From the NCBI GenBank assembly GCA_963742035.1, contig CAVUKH010000001.1, positions 1 to 64,000 on the forward strand: a stretch of DNA of 64,000 nt. The letters run 5' to 3'. A program made the translations under genes and the position numbers. This DNA is from Bog-473 sp963742035 (lineage in GTDB: Bacteria > Actinomycetota > Acidimicrobiia > Acidimicrobiales > RAAP-2). The notes under the pieces were generated by a model. That model was not told the origin of the DNA. It searched no databases and saw only the letters and a list, made by a program, of their open reading frames with translations. This document shows positions 1-8,739 of this stretch, piece by piece. Position 1 is the stretch's first letter. Each line of letters starts with the position of its first letter.

Positions 1-728
1 CATGAGCAGCACGGCGTCACGGTGCCAGGCTTCCGGGCCCTCATGCCGGTCAATGTCCGCGATACGGCCGATCGTGAAGGCGGCAATCACTTCGTGCCGG
101 CCCGATTCGTCATCCCCGTCCACCGGATATCGCAGACTGTGTGGCAGAGGTGAGACGGAGCACCGAGCAGTCGAAGCACACGCCGGGTCTCGCTCTGAGC
201 GACGTGCTGGCCACCGGGTCGTAGCCCGTTGCCCGCCGGCGTGACCCGTGGACTTTGAAGTCCATGCTCATGGGCGACGACCTGTGCATCACGAACGTCC
301 CGGGACCTCCGTTTCAGGCCTTCCTGGCCGGGGTCGCCGTTGTGTGCATTTATGCCGTGACGCCACCATCGGGGGCCGCCCTCAGCGTGTCACTGGTCTC
401 CGCGGCGGACCGGGCCTGCATCACCATCACGACTGACATCGCCGCGGTGCATGACGGCCCCAAGCTGGCCGGCTGCATTGAGGATGGATTCTCCGAGGTC
501 TGCTCTGCTCGCCCATCCGGTTCCCCTGAGGTCGTTGACCCGAAACCGCGGGGCGCAAACCCGCGTAAGCCACCGACCTCGAACAGCTGGCGGCCAAAAC
601 GAGTGAACTCGTTGGGGGCACGACATCCATCCAATGTCCGGCGAGTCGTCTTAGAAGATGGTCAATACGGTGATCACAACGAGACATGCAACCAGCACGC
701 AACTCGTGAGCACCGTCCGTCGCCATAG
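1..728 (+). pseudogene. Decayed WS/DGAT acyltransferase, C-terminal part
   Basis: The frame opening at base 1 reads ALMPVNVRDTADREGGN, the central region of wax ester synthase/diacylglycerol acyltransferases. Near base 140 the similarity moves to another frame, which is then interrupted by an in-frame TAG at 222-224. It resumes with CITNVPGPPFQAFLAG and ends near DIAAVHDG and GFSEV, matching the C-terminal WES_acyltransf_C region (NVPGPP and the Asp-containing tail). The frame stays open to 728 but the last 75 codons resemble nothing. The N-terminal half with the HHxxxDG site would lie before the window. One frameshift plus one stop make it non-functional as read; part of the damage could be sequencing error. 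Confidence 0.6.
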
Positions 729-794
729 CGTGACTGAACTCACGATTTCTGAGTCCGAGTCGCCCTTGATGAGATCCACGATGAGACATCGTCC

Positions 795-1064
795 GTGGCA
801 GGCAACACCTTGAACGTATTGTTGGATCGGCCGTACGCAGGACCGGACGGTGCCGATGCCAAGCACCGGTACTACGAGTAAGAGAGCCAGGCCTTCGCCG
901 CCTATGCGGCCGAACATGGCGGTCGCGGTCTAAGGTACAGCCGGCACCTCCTTCAGATGGACCTTGGTCACGTCACTCAAGTCGAATGGTTGCAGGCGAT
1001 CGCGCTGGTCGGCACCGAGGTCGCACCCAAGGTCCGCGCCGCGACCGGCTCACCCCTTGATTGA
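795..1064 (+). pseudogene. Remnant of LLM-class flavin-dependent oxidoreductase, C-terminus
   Basis: The frame ending at TGA 1062-1064 reads LLQMDLGHVTQVEWLQAIAL followed by GTEVAPKVRA. This is the usual C-terminus of luciferase-like F420/FMN-dependent oxidoreductases. Upstream in the same frame lie RPYAGPDG and then a TAA stop at 879-881, so only a fragment survives and there is no start. It sits between the WS/DGAT remnant and the broken FAD oxidase, in a stretch where every gene is damaged. The assignment rests on a short match and is tentative. Confidence 0.35.
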
Positions 1065-1090
1065 GACTTCCCACCAGATGGAGTCGAATC

Positions 1091-2453
1091 TCATGCCCCT
1101 GGCGGCAAGAGGACATTGGGATTCAAGATGCCCGCAGGAACGAGTGCCGTCTTCAGACGACGAACGCGGCGAGCTCCACATCGCTCCGGTTCAAGTGGAG
1201 CCAGTTTCGCTTCGCCGTTCCGATGCCATGTTCAGAGCTAATGCTGCCACCGAGGTCAGCGACATAGTGCATGACACGGTCGTCCACGCTGAGATCATCC
1301 GGTTCAACGCCGGTCACGTTGACGTGGACGTTGCCATCACCGACGTGCCCGAACAACCACGTCGTCGCCGTGGGGTCGGCATTCCTGACAACGTCCGCCA
1401 CATGGTCGATGAAGGCGGCCAACGCAGGCGCCGGCAGCGTGACGTCAAGCTTGTGTGGCGCGCCGAGCGTATTGATCGCCTCCGTGTGTCCTTCGCGGTA
1501 GCGCCAGAGCTGCGACCTTCTCACGGTGTCGGTGGCCACTGCGACATCTTCGACGCCGGCCAGCGAATCGAGGACCGCAGCCAGAGCGGGCATGGGGTCG
1601 TTCTGGCCGCCGCCTCCGCCAATAGGTAGGCCCGGTGCTCTCCTAGAAACGGCCTGCCTCCGGTCGAGCGACAGACGAGATCAAGGCCTGACTGAAGGAA
1701 GAGCTCAAGTGATTGGAGTTCGGGCAACGACCTGCGCAGGAGCGAGGCCGCATCCACCGCGGTCGCAGCGGAGGAGAAGGCCAAGATGGAGGTCACACGC
1801 TCCGGACTCTGAGGTACCAGGCGCACCCGGGCCGCCGTGACCACGGCCAGGGTTCCCTCACTGCCGCACAGCAGAGCGCCGAGGTCGTACCCCGTGTTGT
1901 CCTTGATAAGACCGCCCATATGCGAGACGGTCTCGCCCGTCCCGAGTACGGCCTCGAACCCCACCAGTTGGACCCTCGTGGAGCCGTGGCGCAGGACCTG
2001 CAGGCCACCGGCGTTCGTGGCAATGGTGCCGCCCATCGTCGCAGTGTCACGACTGCCAAGATCAACGCCGTACTCCCAGCCTGCAGCCACTGCGGCCGCC
2101 TGCACATCGGCCACCGTGGTTCCGGCACCCACGGAGAGCTGGCCTCCCAACTGGTCGACCTCGGTAATGCCGGCCAGCCGGCGCAGACTGAGCACGACCT
2201 CGCCGGCAAGGGGGACTCCTCCGCCGACGAGCCCCGTGTTGCCTCCTTGAGGCACGAGCGCGACTCCCGCCTCCTTACACACAGCGACGACCGCCGCCAC
2301 CTCCGCGCCGTCGCGGGGGCGCACGACGGCCCGTGGATGGCCTTCGAAGCGCCCGGTCCAGTCGATGGCATACGACGCCATCACCTCGGGTTCGACGACC
2401 ACGTTGGCGGGACCGATGGCCCCGCCGAGCTCTTCCAGCAGGCCTGTGCACAT
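1091..2453 (-). pseudogene. FAD-linked oxidase (GlcD/D-lactate dehydrogenase type), two frameshifts
   Basis: The N-terminal frame (2453 to about 1610) is an FAD_binding_4 domain with PQGGNTGLVGGGVPL, GSRDTATMGGTIATNAGG and GSEGTLAVVT. The C-terminal frame carries FGHVGDGNVHVN and ISSEHGIG of the FAD-oxidase_C domain. Reading passes between frames at about 1605-1618. A second shift near 1163 hides the true end, ALVPAGILNPNVLLPPGA, with stop at 1091. Each lesion can be explained by one missing base (at the second, TTCCGTCGTCTG read as TTCGTCGTCTG). The family oxidises 2-hydroxyacids with FAD. Either a recent pseudogene or an intact gene with two sequencing deletions. Confidence 0.75.
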
Positions 2454-2659
2454 ACCTCTATCTTCGCGCCTGCTCCTGAGAGCTCACCCTTGACGCGACG
2501 GCCCCGAAGGGCAACCCAAGAGGCGACACACGGATCCGCGGGGCTTGCTGGAAGTCTTCTTGTGGACGTCGACAAGTAATGTCCACACCTCTGTTCAGCG
2601 AGGTCTTCTGCGCCCTCCGAGGGAACCCAGCGACGACATACCCAACGGGCCGGTACGTA

Positions 2660-3871
2660 TCAGCGCCACGCCAACGTGAGGTCCTTCACGTGTCGGAGCC
2701 CGGGCGGATACTCGAGGTTCTCGTGGCCGGCCTTGAGCCAGTAGTCAGGGATGCGCCGATGCCACTCTGTCAAAGCGACCCGCAACTCTCTGCGGGCGAG
2801 GTGTGAGCCTAGGCAACGATGCACTCCGCCACCGAAGGCGATGTGGCGATTGGAGTCACGGTCGAAGCGCACATCGAATGGTTCCGAACACTGGCTCTCG
2901 TCGACGTTGGCGCCGCCGTACATGACGATGACGGCGGTCCCCTGTTTGATCGGACAGCCATTTGGCAATTCGGTGTCCTCGGTTGCGACACGCGGGACGC
3001 CGAACGGCACGGGCGACTCCCAGCGGAGCAGTTCCTCGACAGCACTGGCAACACACCCGGGGTCTTGGACAATGCGGCGTCGATGTTCGGGATGGTTGGC
3101 CAGGAAGGCGTACATACACGTCAGCGAATCGCTCACCGTGTCGAGTCCCGCAATGAGCATGAGGTAACAGATATCGACGATGTCCTCCCGAGACAGTCGC
3201 TCACCCTCAACCTCGGACACGACGAACTTCGACATCACATCGTCGGCTGGTCTTTTCATCCGCTCACCGGCGAGGGTGCCGAAGTATTCGTAGATCTCTT
3301 GGCCGGTGCTGGCCAAGACCGCGGCCCGCTTCTCGGGATCAAGGAGGGCATCGGGGTCGATCTTCTCGGTGTGCAAGATGCCGTCTCGCATGCGTAAGAA
3401 CATCCCGAGCTCTTCTTCGGGAAGGCCCATAAGTCCGAGGAACACCGAGCTCGGGAAGATCTCGGCGAAGTCCTCTGTGAAGTTGCACTCCCCCGCATCG
3501 ATGAACCCATCAATCAGGGCAACGACGCGCCGGGTGATGTCTCCCTCCTGTTCGTCCATGCGCTTCGGAGCGAAGAGTGGATCGAGCAGCCTGCGATACT
3601 TCGAATGCAGCGGCGGATCGACGTTCAGCGGGATCAGCGGCCGAACGTTGCCCAAGCCCATTTCGACTCGGGACGAGAAGAGTTCATGGTGGCGAAGCAC
3701 ATATTCGGTCAACGCGCGGTCGAAGGTCAGCACGAGTCCTTCGACTGGCTGGACGAAGCCGGGACCGTCGATCACCGCCTTGTAGTTCGCCTGAGGCGAC
3801 GAGAGGTCCAGCATTGCCGCCATGACCTCGGCCCCTGCCAAGTCCGGCCCGGCCGCGACATCTTCAGCCAT
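2660..3871 (-). CDS. Cytochrome P450
   Basis: This 403-residue soluble P450 has normal bacterial length. The I-helix motif AGLDTVSDS, the K-helix ExxR in EELLRWESP and the heme-thiolate loop FGGGVHRCLGSHLARREL are all present, so it should be catalytically intact. Such enzymes hydroxylate hydrophobic substrates using ferredoxin and ferredoxin reductase; no reductase is adjacent, and the only ferredoxin in the window is at 55.3-55.5 kb. The ATG at 3871 follows a weak ribosome-binding site. A perfect inverted repeat lies about 90 bases upstream. The substrate is unknown; steroid, terpenoid or fatty-acid type compounds are typical of the family. Confidence 0.93.
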   Translation of the reverse strand: MAEDVAAGPDLAGAEVMAAMLDLSSPQANYKAVIDGPGFVQPVEGLVLTFDRALTEYVLRHHELFSSRVEMGLGNVRPLIPLNVDPPLHSKYRRLLDPLFAPKRMDEQEGDITRRVVALIDGFIDAGECNFTEDFAEIFPSSVFLGLMGLPEEELGMFLRMRDGILHTEKIDPDALLDPEKRAAVLASTGQEIYEYFGTLAGERMKRPADDVMSKFVVSEVEGERLSREDIVDICYLMLIAGLDTVSDSLTCMYAFLANHPEHRRRIVQDPGCVASAVEELLRWESPVPFGVPRVATEDTELPNGCPIKQGTAVIVMYGGANVDESQCSEPFDVRFDRDSNRHIAFGGGVHRCLGSHLARRELRVALTEWHRRIPDYWLKAGHENLEYPPGLRHVKDLTLAWR

Positions 3872-3958
3872 GAGAGGTCCCGCACCTATGCCCTCCGCGG
3901 ACCGAACGGTGGATCAACGGCGCAGGACTCTCTCTCACTCGTGACCTCCGGTGTGACT

Positions 3959-3975
3959 TTGACAGACTGTGTCAA
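3959..3975. promoter_or_regulatory. Inverted repeat upstream of the P450 gene
   Basis: TTGACA, 5 bases, TGTCAA forms a perfect 6-5-6 palindrome between the MerR gene (ends 4009) and the P450 start at 3871. On the minus strand its first arm could serve as a -35 box. A related sequence, TTGACAGACT...CAA, occurs in the promoter of the MarR gene at 42.27-42.29 kb. An operator function is inferred; no regulator is assigned. Confidence 0.35.
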
Positions 3976-4008
3976 TCCAACCATAGGCGGAGATCAGTGA
4001 CAAACGCG

Positions 4009-4509
4009 CTACTGCAACACAGTCTCGGTTGCGCCGAGTTCACGCCGGGCCTCGCGCAGACGGATTCCAGAAGCCACTCGTTCGTCTCGAAATGCCTGGA
4101 TCCGCGAAAGCGTCTCCTCCAAGCGTCCGAGGAGGTTGTCATTGGCGGCAATTCCTTCATCGAGGAGCTCGCGATGTCGCGCTGGCGAGAGATTCTCAGC
4201 CTTGAGTTCGGACCGCACCCGGTCGAGCACATCGACGTCACCGGCATTGAGCACCGTCCGCACTTCAGCCAAGGAAAATCCGAGTAGCTCCTGGAGATTC
4301 CGGATTCTCGTAACCCTCGCGACGTCGGCGGCAGAGTAGAGCCGCTCACCACTGGCACGATAGCTACTCGGTTGGAGCAGCTCGAGCTCCTCCCAGTAGC
4401 GAAGTGTCCGAGTGGTGACCCCGGTGAGTTTGGCCACTTCGCCGATTCGCCACTCGACTGGTGGTGCGGGTGCCTTGGCTTCCTTGGTCGACATGCGGCT
4501 GTTCCCCAC
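4009..4509 (-). CDS. MerR-family transcriptional regulator
   Basis: A winged-helix MerR domain occupies residues about 18-85 (IGEVAKLTGVTTRTLRYWEE, then SGERLYSAADVARVTRI and LGFSLAEVRTVL). A long dimerisation helix and a short tail of about 60 residues follow, with no obvious ligand-binding domain or metal cysteines. The GTG at 4509 gives 166 residues; the in-frame ATG at 4494 (MSTKEAK) is an equally plausible start. It follows the MFS gene directly and is surely its operon partner. The double ACGTGAACG repeat in front of the MFS gene is a typical MerR-type site, so autoregulation of a drug/metabolite exporter is the likely role. Confidence 0.85.
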   Translation of the reverse strand: MGNSRMSTKEAKAPAPPVEWRIGEVAKLTGVTTRTLRYWEELELLQPSSYRASGERLYSAADVARVTRIRNLQELLGFSLAEVRTVLNAGDVDVLDRVRSELKAENLSPARHRELLDEGIAANDNLLGRLEETLSRIQAFRDERVASGIRLREARRELGATETVLQ

Positions 4510-4511
4510 TG

Positions 4512-6335
4512 CTAGACCCGGGCCGGCTCGCTCGCGGACTCGGGTTTTGTCTCGGCCCTCTTCGCGTCGTCATTGCCAATCGTAGCCAGGGAGATCGTGG
4601 GGTCCGAGGCATCAGCCACGTCGCTGCCCCTGCTCCAGGAAGCGGCGGCGGCCAGAAGGCTGGCCACGATGGCGAAGTCGAACGCAGCATGGAGCCCCGA
4701 TTTGAACGGACCCGCAATGAGGGACGGGAAGAAGCTCCGACCGGTCAGAGCCGCCTGCTGGGACTGCGAGAGTTGGGACAGAACATGGGGGCCAACGAGG
4801 TGCTGAATAGGGTTGTAGCCGAGGAGCGCTGCGAAGAGCGTCGAGACCGGCGGCAGGTGGGATACCTGGCGCGCTGTTCCATTCGGCACGCCGTGCGCCA
4901 CGAGCCCGTGGTAGAGGCTCTGAGGCAGCGACGTCGAGAGGCCCAAGATTATGAGCGAGAAGAAGATGCCGATCGACAGGACCTGAGCGGAGTTCTGGAA
5001 AGTCGTGTTCATGCCCGACCCGACGCCCCGATACTCAGCCGGAACACTGCTCATGACAGCCGCCCGGTTGGGTGAGCCGAACGACGCCATGAACAGACCC
5101 GTGAAGAACAACAGGACGGCAAACAGCGGATAAGGAAAGTCCACCGGTATGAATTCCAGAAGGAGAAAGCAGATGGCAGTGCCGACCATGCCTCCGCTGG
5201 CGAAGAGCCGTGCGCCGAAGCGATCCGACAGAATCCCCGAAATCGGTCCGGCGATGAGGAGGCCCGCTGTGAGCGGAAGAATGGCAATGCCAGCCCACAA
5301 TGGGGTGCGCTCGAAGGTGTATCCGTGCAATGGCAACCAGATGCCCTGGAGCCAGATGATGAGCATGAACATCAGTCCACCGCGACTCAGCGCAGCGAGC
5401 AGGCTGGCGAACAGGCCCGCGCTGAACGCTCTGATCTTGAACAGCTGCAGCCGGAACATGGGATCTTCAACCCGCGTCTCAATGATGCCGAAGGCGACCA
5501 GGAGGACAACGCCGACAAAGAAGCAGGACAAAACCACCGGGTTTGTCCACCCCATGGCATGGCCACCATAAGGCTCGATTCCGTACGTAATTCCGACCAT
5601 GATCAGGATCAGGCCCAGGGCGAAGGTGATATTGCCGGGCCAGTCGATACGGGCTGGACGCCGTGGACTCAGCTCTCGCAGGAGCAGGTACCCCATGAGC
5701 GTCCCGAGCAGGCCCACCGGAACCGAGACCAGGAAGATCAGACGCCAGTTGATGGGGGCGAGGACGCCACCCAGGACCAGGCCGATGAAAGACCCACTGA
5801 AGGCGGCGGCTTGGTTGATGCCCATCGCCATGCCCCGCTTCCCGGCCGGGAACGCGTCGGTCAATATGGCGGCGGAATTGGCCATCAGCATGGCCGCACC
5901 GACACCCTGGAAGATCCGCATCACGATGAGCCAAATTCCCCCCTGGTGGCCCGTCAGCCACGTCACGCTCAACAACAGCGAGAAAAAGGTGAACACGGCA
6001 AAGCCGAGGTTGTAGATGCGGACCCGCCCGTAAATGTCGCCCAAACGGCCGAAGCTCACGACGAGAACGCTGGTGACCACAAGGAATCCCAGAATCATCC
6101 ACAGCAGATAGAAGCTGTTGCCCGACACCAACGGATCGATACCGATTCCGCGGAAGATGTCCGGGAGGGCGATCAATGTGATGGACCCGTCGATCGTGGC
6201 CATGAGCATGCCGAGGGTCGAGACGAAGAGCGCTACCCACTTGTAGTTGGACGGCACTGGCTGGCTCGCATCGAGACGCGTGGCACGACTGGATCGGGCA
6301 GGACTCATTCGATTTGTCCCGGCGAGACCAAACAT
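4512..6335 (-). CDS. MFS transporter, DHA2/EmrB-type (14 TM)
   Basis: The 607-residue membrane protein begins its first helix at YKWVALFVSTLGMLMATIDG, the N-terminal signature of the DHA2 drug:H+ antiporter family, with motif A as GRLGDIYGRVR. Hydrophobic segments continue to about residue 580 with an extended C-terminal loop, consistent with 14 helices. The ATG at 6335 follows a strong AGGAGGG ribosome-binding site. The gene heads a two-gene operon with the MerR regulator, and its promoter carries two facing ACGTGAACG-type boxes. Export of a toxic intermediate or antibiotic is likely; the substrate cannot be read from sequence. Confidence 0.88.
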   Translation of the reverse strand: MFGLAGTNRMSPARSSRATRLDASQPVPSNYKWVALFVSTLGMLMATIDGSITLIALPDIFRGIGIDPLVSGNSFYLLWMILGFLVVTSVLVVSFGRLGDIYGRVRIYNLGFAVFTFFSLLLSVTWLTGHQGGIWLIVMRIFQGVGAAMLMANSAAILTDAFPAGKRGMAMGINQAAAFSGSFIGLVLGGVLAPINWRLIFLVSVPVGLLGTLMGYLLLRELSPRRPARIDWPGNITFALGLILIMVGITYGIEPYGGHAMGWTNPVVLSCFFVGVVLLVAFGIIETRVEDPMFRLQLFKIRAFSAGLFASLLAALSRGGLMFMLIIWLQGIWLPLHGYTFERTPLWAGIAILPLTAGLLIAGPISGILSDRFGARLFASGGMVGTAICFLLLEFIPVDFPYPLFAVLLFFTGLFMASFGSPNRAAVMSSVPAEYRGVGSGMNTTFQNSAQVLSIGIFFSLIILGLSTSLPQSLYHGLVAHGVPNGTARQVSHLPPVSTLFAALLGYNPIQHLVGPHVLSQLSQSQQAALTGRSFFPSLIAGPFKSGLHAAFDFAIVASLLAAAASWSRGSDVADASDPTISLATIGNDDAKRAETKPESASEPARV

Positions 6336-6393
6336 GACATCCCTCCTGGAGGGTGGATCAGCAACCCGATCTCATTTGGAGACCAGTACTGCC

Positions 6394-6427
6394 GTTCACG
6401 TCAACCTAGCTTAACGTGAACGTAAGC
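6394..6427 (-). promoter_or_regulatory. Double MerR/LiuR-like operator before the MFS-MerR operon
   Basis: TTAACGTGAACG (6411-6422) and, on the opposite strand, TTGACGTGAACG (6404-6393) lie in inverted orientation 60-90 bases upstream of the MFS start. GTTCACGT (6394-6401) and ACGTGAAC (6414-6421) form a perfect 8-bp inverted repeat. Sites containing paired ACGT elements are known for LiuR-like MerR regulators, and a MerR gene is the second gene of this operon. Binding is inferred. Confidence 0.5.
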
Positions 6428-6585
6428 TGCTGCATTCGCTGCCGAGGAAGTCTCGAGGGGCCTCGCAACCGCGCCGGCAGAGCCGAGGTCCTGGCCGAGC
6501 AATTCCTTTGAGGGGGCCACCGACCACGGCTGCAATCTCAACAACCTGTCGATCGGGGTGCTGTCCCAGGGCTCGGCGCTCGGCC

Positions 6586-6723
6586 GATGACGATCTCTCG
6601 CGACGGCCCGAACCGGAAAACCTGCTCGCCGCGGTGGTCGACGACATGCTCCGCGAGATTCGCCTGCCTGACCCGACGGAGATCAAAGGGGACCGGCGCC
6701 GAACGCGCCTTATGCGGTCATAG
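6586..6723 (+). pseudogene. Remnant of a TetR-family regulator
   Basis: The frame ending at TAG 6721-6723 contains ENLLAAVVDDMLREIRLP, which matches the segment just after the helix-turn-helix of TetR_C-type repressors (the usual ..LLDAMVDAVLGEIELP.. region). Upstream, in other frames, NNLSIGVLSQGSALG could be a decayed helix-turn-helix. No start codon or intact domain remains. It lies between the MFS promoter and the aldehyde dehydrogenase gene. The rest of 6428-6819 shows no gene. Confidence 0.35.
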
Positions 6724-6819
6724 TCTCTACCCCTGAGAAGGCAGCCTTGTGCTCAATCAGGTGAGGGGGATGGCTGCAAGGTTTGCCACCAGTGACTGCC
6801 CCGAGGAGGAGTCCCAGCG

Positions 6820-8382
6820 GTGACGTTGATGTTGAAGCCTGGAACCTCGTGGTGGGAGACCTACGGGCGTTGCACTCAAGCGGCGCCCGAGGCGTTCGAC
6901 TCGGACCGCCTACGGAATCTGACCCGTGGAGAGTGGCGGCGCATCGGCATACCCGGCGACCACGTCAATGCCGTCGACGGCACCCCTATCCCCGGTCCTC
7001 CGCTGGTCGATCACGACGAGGCGGTCGCAGCCGTCGAGTTCGCTTGTGGTGAACACGACCTCTGGGCGAAGGTCGATCTCGAGGAGCGCCGATCCAGGGT
7101 CTCGGCCGCAGTCGATGGGCTCAGCGAACATCGTGATCTCCTCGCCCTCCTGCTGGTCTGGGAGATCGGGAAGCCCTGGCGTCTGGCCTGTGCCGATGTC
7201 GACCGTTGCATCGACGGAGTCCACTGGTACCTGGGACAGATCGAACGTCAGCTCCAGACGTCCGACGGTCACCTGCGGCGACCTCTGCCGGGTCCGGTTT
7301 CGAACATCGCCAGCTGGAACTACCCGATGAGCGTGCAGGTCCACGCGGAGCTGGTGCAGGCTCTCTGCGGGAACGCCGTAGTGGCCAAGACCCCGAGCCA
7401 GGGCGGGTTCCACGCTCTGACCCTTGCCCACGCAATGATGCGACGGGCCGGGCTACCCGTCACCCTCATTTCGGGAATGGGCTCTCACCTAGGCGACGTG
7501 TTGATTCGTTCGGAGGGAATCGGAGCGCTGGTCTTCGTGGGCGGAAGAGCCAACGGTCGTCGAGCGGCTGTTTCCCTCGCCGACACGCGGCGTCGCCATA
7601 TGCTCGAACAGGAGGGGCTCAACGCCTGGGGGGTGTGGGACTTCTCACAGTGGGAGCTCCTGGCCCAACACATACGAAAGGGCTTCGAGTATGCCAAGCA
7701 GCGGTGCACCGCCTATCCCCGCTACGTCGTCCAGCGCCGTTTGTTCCCCGCATTTCTCGAGACGTACTTCCCGATACTGAGAGCGGTGCGATTCGGCCAT
7801 CCGCTGGCGGTCGAGCACCCAGACGATCCGCTGCCCGAGCTGGACTTCGGACCGGTCATCCACTCGGCAAAAGCGACTGAACTCTCGGACCAGTTCGACG
7901 AGGCGGCGCGCGGCGGTGGCATTCCGCTGTATCGGGGCTCCGTTGGTGACGGTCGATTCCTCGACGTGCAGGACACATCGGCCTACATCGCACCCGCTTC
8001 CATACTGCAGCCGCCGGCCGCCTGGTCGCTGCATCACGCCGAGCCGTTCGGACCGCTGGACTCCGTCGTGGTCGTCGACACTCAGGCGGAGCTCCTCGCA
8101 GCCATGAACGCTTCGAACGGGTCGTTGGTCGCCAGCATCGCCACCGATGACCATGAAGTCGGATACAAGCTGGCTGAAGAGCTGCAGGCCTTTAAGGTCG
8201 GAATCAACAAACCTCGGAGCCGAGGCGACCGGGATGAGGTCTTCGGAGGACTCGGCGCCTCGTGGAAGGGCGCCTTCGTCGGCGGCGACCTCCTCGTCCA
8301 AGCGCTCACCTACGGGCCCAGTGGTGCGGACGAAGAGCTATTCGGCAATTTCCCAAGCTCCTCGAGGCTGCCGCCGCGCTAG
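6820..8382 (+). CDS. Aldehyde dehydrogenase family protein (NAD(P)+)
   Basis: The 520-residue ALDH has the cofactor-binding ISWNYP-like motif NIASWNYP, then VVAKTPSQ with the conserved Lys, the general base Glu265 in LEQEGLNAW, and catalytic Cys296 in KQRCTAYPR. C-terminal motifs are HHAEPFGPLDSVVVV and FGGLGASWKGAFVGG. It oxidises an aldehyde to the acid (or acyl-CoA). The GTG at 6820 is chosen because it follows GAGGAGG at good spacing. It stands alone; upstream is a TetR remnant and downstream the putative attachment-site copy. Substrate unknown; divergence from BADH/GAPN-type enzymes prevents naming it. Confidence 0.88.
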   Translation: MTLMLKPGTSWWETYGRCTQAAPEAFDSDRLRNLTRGEWRRIGIPGDHVNAVDGTPIPGPPLVDHDEAVAAVEFACGEHDLWAKVDLEERRSRVSAAVDGLSEHRDLLALLLVWEIGKPWRLACADVDRCIDGVHWYLGQIERQLQTSDGHLRRPLPGPVSNIASWNYPMSVQVHAELVQALCGNAVVAKTPSQGGFHALTLAHAMMRRAGLPVTLISGMGSHLGDVLIRSEGIGALVFVGGRANGRRAAVSLADTRRRHMLEQEGLNAWGVWDFSQWELLAQHIRKGFEYAKQRCTAYPRYVVQRRLFPAFLETYFPILRAVRFGHPLAVEHPDDPLPELDFGPVIHSAKATELSDQFDEAARGGGIPLYRGSVGDGRFLDVQDTSAYIAPASILQPPAAWSLHHAEPFGPLDSVVVVDTQAELLAAMNASNGSLVASIATDDHEVGYKLAEELQAFKVGINKPRSRGDRDEVFGGLGASWKGAFVGGDLLVQALTYGPSGADEELFGNFPSSSRLPPR

Positions 8383-8470
8383 ATGGAGCGGGGTTCGCTG
8401 CCGCCGAGTGGCGAGTTGGCAGCAACGGGCCGTGTGACACGATGTCTGCAACTGCTGGCACACCCAATTG

Positions 8471-8513
8471 CCAACCCCGGCGGGATCTCGAACCCCTGTC
8501 GCCACCTTGAGAG
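8471..8513 (-). other. Partial tRNA-Glu copy, candidate left attachment site
   Basis: This stretch aligns with the 3' half of the intact tRNA-Glu gene (52265-52306), in the same orientation, at 37 of 43 columns, with one extra base. The last 17 bases (TGTCGCCACCTTGAGAG) are identical and include the CTC anticodon region. Beyond 8513 the similarity stops, so no functional tRNA exists. A truncated direct copy of a tRNA 3' end is what integration of a tyrosine-integrase element leaves at its far boundary. The six differences suggest an old event or insertion from a different tRNA-Glu allele. Confidence 0.55.
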
Positions 8514-8614
8514 ATCGGGCAGGCACGTCCACTAGATCCTGATCCGTAGCGTTGTACCTGTTCAGGACGTTGGCCCGTCCCGCATGTCTGCTCAGTACGA
8601 CCGAATATGGGTCC

Positions 8615-8638
8615 ATAGTTGGGCAATTGGATGGGCAA
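8615..8638 (+). repeat. Boundary repeat shared with the integrase end (left copy)
   Basis: ATAGTTGGGCAA, three bases, GATGGGCAA (8615-8638) recurs at 52183-52206 in the same orientation, with only the three spacer bases different. Both copies lie within about 100-150 bases of the two tRNA-Glu 3' sequences. Within each copy TGGGCAA is repeated at a 12-base interval, as expected for integrase arm-type sites. The surrounding non-coding stretch 8383-8739 otherwise shows no gene. Confidence 0.45.
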
Positions 8639-8739
8639 TCGGGGACAGCGTCAGCGCCTCGATTCCGTTGCGGAGCCAGCACGTGCGCGACGACTCGCGA
8701 CAGCTGGGACATCTGGAACGCGCTGCTACTTGCTGCTCG

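Noticed and set aside
651..917. 88-codon minus-strand frame ending in a hydrophobic stretch
   Set aside because: No ribosome-binding site, no similarity, and it is antisense to the LLM remnant.
964..1629. 221-codon plus-strand frame
   Set aside because: Antisense to the FAD oxidase, whose conserved motifs are clear on the minus strand.
5325..6419. 364-codon plus-strand frame
   Set aside because: Antisense to the MFS gene; polar, repetitive composition and no ribosome-binding site.
8338..8712. Overlapping minus-strand frames in the left boundary region
   Set aside because: No start signal or domain; the only meaningful content is the tRNA-like copy and the repeat shared with the integrase end.
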